40,042 nucleotides of DNA from Paraclostridium ghonii (GTDB taxonomy: Bacteria > Bacillota > Clostridia > Peptostreptococcales > Peptostreptococcaceae), in the NCBI RefSeq assembly GCF_023653455.1, contig NZ_JAKEDR010000009.1:1-40042 (forward strand), given 5' to 3'. The notes beneath the pieces are model-generated. The model was not told where the DNA came from. It made no database searches and saw nothing but the letters and a program-made list of their open reading frames with translations. This document shows positions 17,889 to 25,420 of this stretch, in pieces; within the stretch, counting starts at the first letter, position 1, and each line of letters opens with the position of its first letter. The translations under genes and the position numbers were made by a program.

Positions 17889-18023
17889 CTTCGCTTGAGC
17901 GACTACGTCGGCGAACCACTTCATGTCGCCAACGACCTTAAGAAAGCGGTCCGTTGCTCAAGTTTATGAGTTGAAAATTATATTTATACAAAGTTCGTGA
18001 TTAAATATAATTTCCTAAGGATT
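17886..18023 (-). repeat. Dispersed terminator-adjacent repeat, copy B (GC-rich, structured)
   Basis: Read on the minus strand, it starts right after the T-run of the terminator at 18024-18062. It shares TTGAGCAACGGAC and GTCGTTGGCGACATGA with copy C, and a more diverged 5' half (CTTAGGAAATTA near its start). The 17890-17962 part is far richer in GC than its surroundings. It can fold as a three-way junction: CTTGAGC (17894-17900) with GCTCAAG (17956-17962) closes two hairpins, GGCGA/TCGCC (17910-17914 with 17926-17930) and GACC/GGTC (17934-17937 with 17948-17951). No coding sequence is seen. Confidence 0.75.
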
Positions 18024-18062
18024 AAAAAATAGTTAACTATTAAAAGTAGTTAACTATTTTTT
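18024..18062. terminator. Strong bidirectional terminator
   Basis: AAAAAATAGTTAACTA (18024-18039) pairs perfectly with TAGTTAACTATTTTTT (18047-18062), a 16-bp stem with a 7-base loop. It can end the minus-strand 27-codon gene and read-through from the CrtI-like gene. Confidence 0.85.
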
Positions 18063-18088
18063 ATTGTTTCATGAAGATTAATTAAAAA

Positions 18089-18172
18089 TTAAACTTTACA
18101 ATTGGAATCTGGTACCTTTCCAATTGTATCTTGAGTGATTATATAAGTGTTGAATTTAATTGAGAAACTCAT
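18089..18172 (-). CDS. Possible small protein gene, 27 codons, unknown function
   Basis: An ATG at 18172 is preceded by a near-perfect ribosome binding site (AAAAAGGAGGT) with a six-base gap, better than at most large genes here. The product starts MSFSIKFNTY and ends VPDSNCKV, with one Cys three residues from the end, no membrane segment and no signal peptide. A TATACT -10-like box lies at about 18200 on the minus strand with no clear -35, and a strong terminator follows 27 bases after the stop. So it has the parts of a stand-alone gene. I do not recognise the peptide. It is divergent from the exporter operon that starts at 18555, which leaves open a peptide-export or signalling link; this is speculation. 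Confidence 0.5.
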   Translation of the reverse strand: MSFSIKFNTYIITQDTIGKVPDSNCKV

Positions 18173-18376
18173 TTACTTACCTCCTTTTTAAAATAGTATA
18201 ATTGCTAAAAGTAAGATTAAAAATTTGTATAAAAAGTAATTTAAATTTTAAGTATATGATAATTAAAAACACATATATTCGGGTATAAGTGGTCTACTAT
18301 TAAATAATGTTAAATAACACCTTAAAAATTAGAATTACTTTACATGAATGCTAACAGAAAAATAGGTGAAAAAGTT

Positions 18377-18465
18377 AAAAGTGTACTAAAATATGTATTT
18401 AGTGGAGTGAAAGAACAAAAAAATGCATTTTAATCCAATAAATACATATTTTAGTACATTTTTTT
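18377..18465 (+). other. Long hairpin with T-run before the exporter operon (attenuator or mini-element)
   Basis: Arms 18382-18401 and 18439-18458 are perfect 20-bp complements (TGTACTAAAATATGTATTTA) and extend by several A-T pairs outward. The 37-base loop holds GGAGTG and the palindrome AAATGCATTT. Seven Ts follow the 3' arm, as in an intrinsic terminator, yet no recognised gene precedes it on this strand; the exporter start lies about 90 bases on. It may be an attenuator, or a miniature inverted-repeat element. Around it, 18190-18376 is AT-rich and shows only the small palindrome GTTAAATAAC (about 18309-18318). Confidence 0.6.
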
Positions 18466-18554
18466 GCATATATTTAAGTTTAATGATAATATAAATTATA
18501 GATTTATTTTGGATATATATGGAATTAAATCGCAAATTATATGGGGAGGCAAAG

Positions 18555-19655
18555 ATGAAAAAAAAATATATAGCTATAGGATTATCAGTAGTAGTAGTCT
18601 GGGTAGGAGCAATGGGATTCTTAGCTGCAAAAAGCAAGAGCAAAAAAGTAAAAGAGGATCAAGCCATAAAAAGATATGTGATACCACAAGAGAAGAAAAC
18701 ATTTTTTAGTGGAGTTGTAGAACCATCTAAATCTAAGACATTTTCTAAAGATCTAGCTAAGGGAGACAACTATGAAATAAATAAAAAAAATGGAGAATTT
18801 GTAAGTAAGGGAAGTGTACTTATAACATATAAAAATGAAGAAATATCTGATCAAATATCAGATTTAGAAGATCAAATATCAGATTTGAAAAAGGGAAAAA
18901 ATAAATCTGATAACTCTCAAAATAATGAAAATCAAGGTCAAAATAATGAACTACCAAATAATAATTTACAAAACAGTGAGTTACCAAATAAAGAAGCTAG
19001 CACAAATATGAATTTAAATGCTTCTATAGATGATCAAATAAAAAGTATACAAAAACAAATAGAAAAACTTAAGAAAAAAGAATATACATATGAGTATGCT
19101 CCATTTGCAGGAGAAGTTTCTATACCAAATAAAGGAACAGATGAACCAAATAAAGTTTTATTAAAATTAAAAAGTAATGATTTATATGTAAATGCACAAG
19201 TATCAGAAAGAGACTTAGAAAAGATAAAATTAAATCAAGAGGTAGAAGTTTTAGTTTTAGCAAATGACAAAACTATAAAAGGGGAAATAGTAGATATTTC
19301 AAATGACCCAGAAGAAAATGCTGCACCAGTAGAAGGTATGAACACAACATCTCAAGTAGCAAACTATCCTGTTAGAATAAATTTAGAATCTAAAGAAAAT
19401 GTAGTTAATGGATACCATGTTCAAATTAAGGCTAAACCTTTAGAAGAAGCAATCGAAATACCTAAGACTGCTATTAAAACTGAAGGAAGTAAAAAATATG
19501 TTTATTTAATAAAAGATAAAAAACTTGTTAAACAAAACGTAAGAACTAAAGGTGAAAAAGGAGATTCAATAATAGTAACATCAGGCTTAAAAGAAAAAGA
19601 AGAAATTGTAGAAGTTATAAATAGTGATATGAAAGAAGGTCAGGAAATTGAATAA
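18555..19655 (+). CDS. HlyD/MacA-type adaptor of ABC exporter (YknX-like)
   Basis: Membrane-anchored accessory protein of 366 residues. ATG at 18555 is chosen for its GGGGAGG site; an in-frame ATG at 18519 has none. One N-terminal membrane segment (about 6-25) is followed by a beta-barrel/lipoyl-type fold, a short hairpin helix (SDQISDLEDQISDLKKG near 94-110), a low-complexity Asn/Gln-rich linker of about 45 residues, a second helix, and the returning lipoyl and barrel domains. It should couple the MacB-like permease to the cell envelope. First gene of a tightly packed operon; its end overlaps the ATPase gene by eight bases. In Bacillus subtilis, YknX plays this part in SDP toxin resistance. 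Confidence 0.85.
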   Translation: MKKKYIAIGLSVVVVWVGAMGFLAAKSKSKKVKEDQAIKRYVIPQEKKTFFSGVVEPSKSKTFSKDLAKGDNYEINKKNGEFVSKGSVLITYKNEEISDQISDLEDQISDLKKGKNKSDNSQNNENQGQNNELPNNNLQNSELPNKEASTNMNLNASIDDQIKSIQKQIEKLKKKEYTYEYAPFAGEVSIPNKGTDEPNKVLLKLKSNDLYVNAQVSERDLEKIKLNQEVEVLVLANDKTIKGEIVDISNDPEENAAPVEGMNTTSQVANYPVRINLESKENVVNGYHVQIKAKPLEEAIEIPKTAIKTEGSKKYVYLIKDKKLVKQNVRTKGEKGDSIIVTSGLKEKEEIVEVINSDMKEGQEIE

Positions 19656-20328
19656 CTTTATACAACTTAATAACATACAAAAATATTATGCATTAGGAAA
19701 AAATAAATTGCATGTTTTAAAGTCACTAAGTCTGGAAATTAAACATGGAGACTTTGTAATGATAATGGGTAAGTCAGGGAGTGGGAAAACTACTTTACTA
19801 AATATATTAGGATTTCTAGATAAGTTTGATGAAGGTGAATATATTTTCAATGGAAAGAACGTTACAAATTTAACAGAAGTAGAGAGATCCCACTTTCGTA
19901 ATAAAAACATAGGGTTTATTTTTCAACAATTTCATTTGATAACTAGTTTAAATATTTATCAAAATATAGAGTTACCTCTTCTTTATGACAATAAGCTAGG
20001 AAAAAAAGAAAGATTAAAAAAAGTTGAAGATAATTTAAATATGGTTGGGTTGCTGGATAAGATAAAACAATTTCCAAATGAATTATCAGGAGGACAACAA
20101 CAGCGTATTTCTATTGCGAGAGCTCTTATAAATGATCCTCAACTAATATTTGCTGATGAGCCAACAGGTGCATTAGATACCAACACAAGTAATGAAATTA
20201 TGAATATATTAGATTCATTAAATAAACAAGGAAAAACTATTGTTATGGTTACTCATGATCCAGATCTTAGGAAATATGCAACAAAAGTGATTTACCTTAA
20301 AGATGGTGTTTTTACTGAGGAGGACTAG
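19648..20328 (+). CDS. ABC transporter ATPase, MacB/LolD type (YknY-like)
   Basis: Cytoplasmic ATPase of 226 residues that powers the permease encoded next. All motifs are intact: Walker A GKSGSGKTT (about 41-49), Q-loop IFQQFHLI, signature LSGGQQQR, Walker B LIFADEPTGALD and the switch His in VMVTHDPD. The TTG start at 19648 uses the AAGGTCAGG site inside the adaptor gene and overlaps its last eight bases, a sign of translational coupling. The short length and these motifs place it in the o228/MacB class used for peptides, antibiotics and lipoproteins. Confidence 0.93.
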   Translation: MNNFIQLNNIQKYYALGKNKLHVLKSLSLEIKHGDFVMIMGKSGSGKTTLLNILGFLDKFDEGEYIFNGKNVTNLTEVERSHFRNKNIGFIFQQFHLITSLNIYQNIELPLLYDNKLGKKERLKKVEDNLNMVGLLDKIKQFPNELSGGQQQRISIARALINDPQLIFADEPTGALDTNTSNEIMNILDSLNKQGKTIVMVTHDPDLRKYATKVIYLKDGVFTEED

Positions 20329-20330
20329 AT

Positions 20331-21563
20331 ATGAGCATAAAAAATTTAATTAAAAGTTCACTGTTAAGTTTAAAGGCCAACAAATTAAGAGTTTTCTTAA
20401 CTATGATAGGAATTATTATAGGTATAAGTTCTGTTGTAGTTGTTTTATCTATTGGGGATGGTCTTAAAGCTAACGTTTCAGAGACGACAGGAAAAGTAAA
20501 TGCGAATAAAGTAAATGTAAGTTTTTATCCAGAAAACTTTGGTGAAGATGTATCTTCAATGAATCCATTTATGGATAATGATATATATGATTTAAAAAAA
20601 GTAGAAGGTGTTGAAAAGGTTGAAAAACCTGAAGAAGGAGCAAATTCAAGTTTTGGCGATGTGAATTTTGTACAGGTGAGTTTTTTAGATAAGACTACAA
20701 ACATAATGTATGATGCTTATGACAGTGATGGAGGTAGTTTATTTTCAAAAAAATCAGATAAAGTATCTTATGGTAGATATTTTGAAAAAAGCGATATGAA
20801 AAATGATGTAATAGTTTTAACTTATGAAAATGCAAAAAAATTATTCGATAAACCTAAATCATCTATAGGAAAAATTATAAATATAAATGGAACAACGTTT
20901 GAGGTAATTGGGGTTTTAGAAGAAGAATCAAAAAGTGTATTCTCATTTAATTCGGATTTAGTTCAGCAAGCTTCTATAGATAGAATGAATGATATTAAAA
21001 ATAAAGAAAATAGCAATGTAATAACATCTTTAGATATTTTTATATCTCCTGGATATGATTTTGACATTGTTTCAGAAAATGTTAAGGAAGTTTTAGAAAA
21101 TAATCATACTAATATACGTGGGAACTATAATATTGAAAACCCAGGAGAAGTAACAGAGGGACTTAATAGTATGATTTCTAGTATAACTATGTTTATTACT
21201 CTTATAACAGCTATATCATTATTTGTTGGAGGTATAGGTGTAATGAACATAATGTATGTTTCAGTTACAGAAAGAAAGCGAGAAATAGGAATAAGACGTG
21301 CGATAGGGGCTACACCAAACTCTATAATGTTACAATTCTTATTTGAAGCAATGTTTGTAACTTTAATAGGAGGATTGTTAGGAATACTAATAGGATTTAT
21401 ATTATCTCAGCTTGCAGGATTAGCTATGCCGTTTAAACCTGTAGTAACAATAAAAACATTTATAGGAGCTTCATCAACATCTATTATAGTTGGTATTGTG
21501 TTTGGAATGATACCTGCATATAAAGCATCTAGATTAGATCCTATAAAAGCTATATACAATTAA
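20331..21563 (+). CDS. MacB-like ABC permease, FtsX fold (YknZ-like)
   Basis: Membrane permease of 410 residues. It has one N-terminal membrane segment (about 18-40), a large extracytoplasmic MacB periplasmic-core domain (about 45-275), then three C-terminal FtsX membrane segments containing GGIGVMNIMYVSVTERKREI near 304-323 and ending in a conserved DPIKAIYN. It starts two bases after the ATPase stop, with GAGGAGG inside that gene. This class uses mechanotransmission rather than a classical channel, consistent with expelling a peptide or amphipathic compound at the cell surface. Confidence 0.92.
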   Translation: MSIKNLIKSSLLSLKANKLRVFLTMIGIIIGISSVVVVLSIGDGLKANVSETTGKVNANKVNVSFYPENFGEDVSSMNPFMDNDIYDLKKVEGVEKVEKPEEGANSSFGDVNFVQVSFLDKTTNIMYDAYDSDGGSLFSKKSDKVSYGRYFEKSDMKNDVIVLTYENAKKLFDKPKSSIGKIININGTTFEVIGVLEEESKSVFSFNSDLVQQASIDRMNDIKNKENSNVITSLDIFISPGYDFDIVSENVKEVLENNHTNIRGNYNIENPGEVTEGLNSMISSITMFITLITAISLFVGGIGVMNIMYVSVTERKREIGIRRAIGATPNSIMLQFLFEAMFVTLIGGLLGILIGFILSQLAGLAMPFKPVVTIKTFIGASSTSIIVGIVFGMIPAYKASRLDPIKAIYN

Positions 21564-21582
21564 ATAAGAAGGAGAATATTAT

Positions 21583-22221
21583 ATGAATTTAAAAACATTA
21601 ATAGTACAGCCAAAGGAATATTTTAAAGATTTTAAAGAAGATGAATATGAAAATAAAAAGCCAATAAAATTAAGATACTTATTTTTAGCTCTTGTAGCTA
21701 TAAGTGTTTTAAGTATAGTAGTTATGAATTTAATGATACCAGACTATTTAGAACAATTAAGCTCTGCAGGGGCTGCAGGAGATGCAGAAACTTTAGAACT
21801 TGTAAAGACATGGACTAAGATATCTGTGTGGGTAGGAGGCACTGTAGGTATATTAATATGGGCTTGGATATGTGTTAATGTATTATACTTTGTAACTAAA
21901 ATTTTTATGGGATTTGTTGAAAAAGATGAAATAAAAGATAAAAAGTATTTTAAAAGTCTTTTATATTTTAGATTTATAGTATTTTCTATAGCTAGCTGTA
22001 TTTTATCAATAATAAGTACAATAGTTTTAAGAGATATGAATTTAGTACAAATAGCAAGTTCTATAAATAGTATATTTGTTAAGCTATGGGCTACTTACTT
22101 TTTATATGGAATCCTTAAATATTATTTACAAACAAAAAAATTACATAAAATACTTCCAACAATTTTATACATAATAACTTTAATATTTGCTATAAAAGGT
22201 ATAGTAGAAACTATGTTTTAG
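21583..22221 (+). CDS. Yip1-family membrane protein (YknW-like)
   Basis: Membrane protein of 212 residues with an N-terminal cytoplasmic part (LKTLIVQPKEYFKDFKEDEY) and five hydrophobic segments, matching the Yip1 domain layout. AGAAGGAG precedes the ATG, 19 bases after the permease stop, and a terminator follows, so it is the last gene of the exporter operon. In Bacillus subtilis the Yip1 protein YknW accompanies YknXYZ and helps the complex assemble. That precedent and the shared operon support the same role here, although YknW comes first in Bacillus and last here. Confidence 0.8.
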   Translation: MNLKTLIVQPKEYFKDFKEDEYENKKPIKLRYLFLALVAISVLSIVVMNLMIPDYLEQLSSAGAAGDAETLELVKTWTKISVWVGGTVGILIWAWICVNVLYFVTKIFMGFVEKDEIKDKKYFKSLLYFRFIVFSIASCILSIISTIVLRDMNLVQIASSINSIFVKLWATYFLYGILKYYLQTKKLHKILPTILYIITLIFAIKGIVETMF

Positions 22222-22243
22222 AACATAATTTAAATAAGCAATT

Positions 22244-22273
22244 AAAAGGCTACTCGCAATGAGTAGCTTTTTT
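22244..22273 (+). terminator. Intrinsic terminator of the exporter operon
   Basis: AAAAGGCTACTC (22244-22255) pairs with GAGTAGCTTTTT from 22261, with one G-T wobble and a 5-base loop, ending in a T-run. Repeat copy C begins directly after the T-run. Confidence 0.88.
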
Positions 22274-22411
22274 ACGCTTAAGAAAATTACACTTACTAAA
22301 AAACTGTGGACAACCTATGAAACTTAGTTATACCAATTGCTATGTTTTGAGCGTAAAAAAGAATTTTGAGCAACGGACGAAGTCGTTGGCGACATGAGCG
22401 GAGCGAATTTT
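22274..22411 (+). repeat. Dispersed terminator-adjacent repeat, copy C
   Basis: It begins ACGCTTAAGAAAATTACA directly after the exporter terminator and aligns with copy A along its whole length. GAATTTTGAGCAACGGAC (22361-22378) and GTCGTTGGCGACATGA (22383-22398) also match copy B read on the minus strand. The 3' part is GC-rich against the local background. It abuts the broken end of the PP-loop gene fragment. Confidence 0.75.
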
Positions 22412-22566
22412 TTATAATTATTCAAAATATGAAGAAGAGTTAAACTATCCTTACCTCCAGATAATCCAACTGCAATTTTATCTCCATCTTGTATCATATC
22501 AAAATCATTTAAGCTTGTCTTGCTTTGCTTAGCAACTTTTTAATAAGGGAGTCCTCCTAGAAGCAT
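22412..22566 (-). pseudogene. Truncated PP-loop ATPase (TtcA-like) remnant
   Basis: On the minus strand a fragment reads M-LLGGLP, then, after a frameshift and stop, KVAKQSKTSLNDFDMIQDGD and KIAVGLSGGKDSLTLLHIL before running into repeat copy C at about 22411. SGGKDS is the PP-loop ATP-pyrophosphatase motif and the surrounding residues resemble the N-terminus of TtcA-like tRNA sulfur-transfer enzymes. Only about 50 of roughly 250-300 residues remain and the start lacks a ribosome binding site, so the gene is dead. The rest, up to 22720, is AT-rich without visible features. Confidence 0.8.
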
Positions 22567-22724
22567 AATCGTACTTAAAAATTTATTATATCAGACTAAA
22601 ATTTTTATAACAATTATAAAAATTGTATTAAGTTTGAAATATATTTAATTGATAAATTTTAGATAATAAAAATACTTGAAATTATTAATTAAAGTTCAAA
22701 ATAAATCCAAAAAACGATACCATT

Positions 22725-22752
22725 TTGCTGAAATAATATAAATTTCTATAAA
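22725..22752 (+). promoter_or_regulatory. Putative promoter of the PfkB kinase gene
   Basis: TTGCTG (22725-22730), 16-base spacer, TATAAA (22747-22752). It would start a transcript just before the leader hairpin at 22768. Confidence 0.45.
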
Positions 22753-22767
22753 ATATTGCAAAAGGTC

Positions 22768-22808
22768 AAAATATGTGCTTTTTTGTCTAGAAAAAGCACA
22801 TATTTTTA
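22768..22808 (+). promoter_or_regulatory. Terminator-like hairpin in the PfkB kinase leader
   Basis: AAAATATGTGCTTTTT (22768-22783) pairs perfectly with AAAAAGCACATATTTT (22791-22806), with a 7-base loop and Ts after. It lies between the putative promoter and the ribosome binding site, so it is placed to attenuate transcription or to protect the 5' end. No alternative antiterminator or ligand domain was found by eye. Confidence 0.55.
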
Positions 22809-22852
22809 TGTTAAAATATGAAAGTGATTCTTATGGGAGGGCGAAGATAAAA

Positions 22853-23806
22853 ATGGCAAATAATACACAACCATACGCTTTGGTTTTTGGAGTATCAATA
22901 TTTGATATAATCGGATTTACAAATGACAATTATAGATGTAACGACTCAAATCCAGGGAAAGTTAAAACTTCTTTTGGTGGAGTTTGTAGAAATATAGCAG
23001 AAAATATGGCTAGAGTAGGAATAAATACAAAGTTCATATCTATATTAGGTAATGACGAAACAGGAAGAAGAATGATGGAACATTCTAAAGTTATGAACTA
23101 TGATATGGAGGACTCTTTAGTGATAAAAGGTGGAAGCACACCTACCTATATGGCTGTTTTAAATCACGAAGGAGAGCTTGAATCAGCAGTAGTAGATATG
23201 AAAGTAACGGATATGTTTACTACACAATTCATAGATTCAAAAGCAGATATAATAAAAAATGCTGAATATATGTTTTTAGATTCGGATAAGCCAGAAATTG
23301 TTGAATATATATTAAAGACTTTTAAAGGAAAAACTAAATTTATTTTAGATCCTGTGTCTGCTTGTAAAGCTAAAAACGTAAAGCATTTAATAAAATATTT
23401 CCATACGATAAAACCTAATAGATATGAAGCGGAGATAATGTGCGGATTTGAAATAAAATCAGAAGATGATTTAAGAAAAGCTGGAAAGTACTTTATAGAC
23501 TTAGGGATAGAAAATGTATTTATAAGCTTAGATGAAGATGGAATATATTACAATAATGGAGTAGAAGAAGGAACTATAAAAGCAAATAATGTTCCAGTTG
23601 TAAATGTTACAGGAGCAGGAGATTCTTTTGTAGCTGGATTAGGCTACGGATATATGAGAAATACAAGTTTAAAAGATACTGTTAAATATGCAGTAGCTAT
23701 GTCTGTTATAACTATAGCTCATGAAGATACTATACACCCAGAAATGAACAATGACATTGTTTTAGAACATATAGAAAAACTTAATTGGACGGAAAAAACA
23801 TACTAG
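22853..23806 (+). CDS. PfkB/ribokinase-family sugar or nucleoside kinase
   Basis: Cytoplasmic kinase of 317 residues. ATG at 22853 is chosen since GGGAGGG lies about 11 bases upstream and the family fold begins a few residues later; the frame extends further up only through the leader hairpin. PfkB signature 1 is GGVCRNIAENMARVG near 44-58 and signature 2, VTGAGDSFVAG near 258, holds the catalytic Asp. It most resembles kinases annotated for pseudouridine or related nucleosides, but no pseudouridine monophosphate glycosidase adjoins it, so the substrate is left open. Confidence 0.85.
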   Translation: MANNTQPYALVFGVSIFDIIGFTNDNYRCNDSNPGKVKTSFGGVCRNIAENMARVGINTKFISILGNDETGRRMMEHSKVMNYDMEDSLVIKGGSTPTYMAVLNHEGELESAVVDMKVTDMFTTQFIDSKADIIKNAEYMFLDSDKPEIVEYILKTFKGKTKFILDPVSACKAKNVKHLIKYFHTIKPNRYEAEIMCGFEIKSEDDLRKAGKYFIDLGIENVFISLDEDGIYYNNGVEEGTIKANNVPVVNVTGAGDSFVAGLGYGYMRNTSLKDTVKYAVAMSVITIAHEDTIHPEMNNDIVLEHIEKLNWTEKTY

Positions 23807-23827
23807 AGTTTACTTAAAAATTACTAA

Positions 23828-23854
23828 AAAGGACTATCAAAATAGATAGTCCTT
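23828..23854. terminator. Bidirectional terminator between PfkB kinase and aminopeptidase
   Basis: AAGGACTATC (23829-23838) pairs with GATAGTCCTT (23845-23854), a perfect 10-bp stem. The A-run on the left gives a T-run on the minus strand, so it probably mainly ends the aminopeptidase transcript. Confidence 0.75.
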
Positions 23855-23871
23855 AATTTATAAAGGCTTTA

Positions 23872-25101
23872 TTAAAATGCCCAGTTTCCATCTTTAAATA
23901 TTTGAACTTTTTCGCCGTTAGATTTTTCACCAACTATATTCATATCATTAGAACCTATCATAAAGTCAACATGAGTTAGGCTAAAGTTTATACCATGTTT
24001 ATCTAGTTCTTCTTCAGGTATGTCAACACCGTTTTCGACACAACTCTTATAAGCTGTTCCTATAGCAAAGTGACAAGACGCATTTTCATCATATAAGGTA
24101 TTATAAAATACTATATTTGTATCTGATATAGGGGATTTAAATGGAACTAAAGCGACCTCTCCAAGGTAGTGAGAACCTTCATCAGTATCTATTAATTTAG
24201 CTAAAGTATCATATCCTTCTTCAGCAGTAAAATCCACTATTTTTCCATCTTTAAATGTTAAAGTAAAGTTATTTATAACATTTCCTCCATAAACAAGTGG
24301 TTTAGTACTTGCAACTATACCATTAACCCCAAATTTATGAGGCAAAGTAAATACCTCTTCTGTTGGTATATTTGGGTTGAAGTTTACTCCGTTTGGATCT
24401 TTTGAAGCTCCACTTGCCCATATATGACCTTCTGGTAAGTTCATAGTTATATCTGTTTTTCCAGATTTAAAGTATAAAGTTTTGAATTTACTATCATTTA
24501 AGAAGTTCATTCTAACTTTTAAGTTTTTATTATGTTGATTCCAAGCTTCTATAGGGTCTTCTTGGTCAACTCTTGTACAATGGAATATTGCTTCCCACAT
24601 TTTATCTATAGCTTCTTTTTCAGAAACATCAGGGAATACTTTTTTAGACCAGCTTGCTGTAGGAACAGAAACTATACTCCATTTTGATTTATCAGATAGA
24701 GTATAAGATCTCCACTCTTTAAGAGCCTCTGCAGATGCTTTTTGGAAGTTCGCAACTTTTTGAGGATCTACATCTTTTAATAAATCAGGATCTTGAGCAT
24801 AAACAGATAAGAAAGCTCCGCCCTCTTTAGCGATTTTAACGTATTGATCGGATACCCAAGTTGGGAATTCATTGAAAACTTCATCTGGGGCATTTAAGTA
24901 CTTTATAAGAGCACATTCTTCATCTGACCATTCGATATGTACATTTTTTGCTCCTGAATCATAAGCCTTTTTTACAACTTTTCTTACAAATGGAGCACAC
25001 TCAATAGGAGATCTAACTAATAAAGTTTGTCCCGGTTGAATATTAACTCCTATCTTGATAGATAGCTCAGCATATTTTTCTAAATTTTTTTCTAAACTCA
25101 T
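23872..25101 (-). CDS. M29-family metallo-aminopeptidase (AmpS/PepS-like)
   Basis: Cytoplasmic aminopeptidase of 409 residues, the standard length for family M29. ATG at 25101 is chosen because AAAGGA lies nine bases upstream; the frame extends to 25134 without a site. Expected dinuclear-metal ligands are visible: Glu in TEEVFTLP, Glu in YLGEVALVP, His and Tyr in HFAIGTAY, and His and Asp in LTHVDFMIGS. It removes N-terminal residues from peptides, a housekeeping role in amino-acid recycling by a peptide-using organism. Single-gene unit. Confidence 0.93.
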   Translation of the reverse strand: MSLEKNLEKYAELSIKIGVNIQPGQTLLVRSPIECAPFVRKVVKKAYDSGAKNVHIEWSDEECALIKYLNAPDEVFNEFPTWVSDQYVKIAKEGGAFLSVYAQDPDLLKDVDPQKVANFQKASAEALKEWRSYTLSDKSKWSIVSVPTASWSKKVFPDVSEKEAIDKMWEAIFHCTRVDQEDPIEAWNQHNKNLKVRMNFLNDSKFKTLYFKSGKTDITMNLPEGHIWASGASKDPNGVNFNPNIPTEEVFTLPHKFGVNGIVASTKPLVYGGNVINNFTLTFKDGKIVDFTAEEGYDTLAKLIDTDEGSHYLGEVALVPFKSPISDTNIVFYNTLYDENASCHFAIGTAYKSCVENGVDIPEEELDKHGINFSLTHVDFMIGSNDMNIVGEKSNGEKVQIFKDGNWAF

Positions 25102-25339
25102 AAAGACACATCCTTTCAAAATAATTATATCCAAAATAAGAATTAGGATTTCTTAGTCTAAGTATAGCATCATTTTAATAATACAATTATAGTATTTTTA
25201 AAATTTGAAAAAATGTACTATTCTAAAATGAAAGACTATTCAAAAACACTATTTAACCAATATTATTTTTAAATACCCATAAATTTAAATTTGAAAAATA
25301 GATTGACTTTTTAAAAAAAGAGTAAATAATGTAACTATT

Positions 25340-25367
25340 TTGAGAACAATGAAATATAGTATAAAAT
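25340..25367 (+). promoter_or_regulatory. Possible promoter of the nitroreductase gene
   Basis: TTGAGA (25340-25345), 16-base spacer, TAAAAT (25362-25367). The rest of the 25102-25420 divergent spacer is AT-rich with no other feature that I can support. Confidence 0.35.
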
Positions 25368-25420
25368 TATATATTTTGATATAATAATATGTATTATATT
25401 TGTAGATAGGGGGAATTAGA

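Noticed and set aside
17886..18023. tRNA or tRNA-like gene suggested by the multi-branched GC-rich fold
   Set aside because: There is no anticodon arm, T-loop motif or CCA-type acceptor geometry; the sequence belongs to the repeat family instead.
18344..18433. 29-codon frame overlapping the hairpin before the exporter operon, as a leader peptide
   Set aside because: It has no Shine-Dalgarno sequence. I kept it only as a possibility under the hairpin finding and not as a gene.
18423..18494. 23-codon hydrophobic frame starting in the hairpin loop after GGAG
   Set aside because: The GGAG lies about 15 bases from the ATG, too far for good initiation, and the frame is mostly the T-rich 3' arm.
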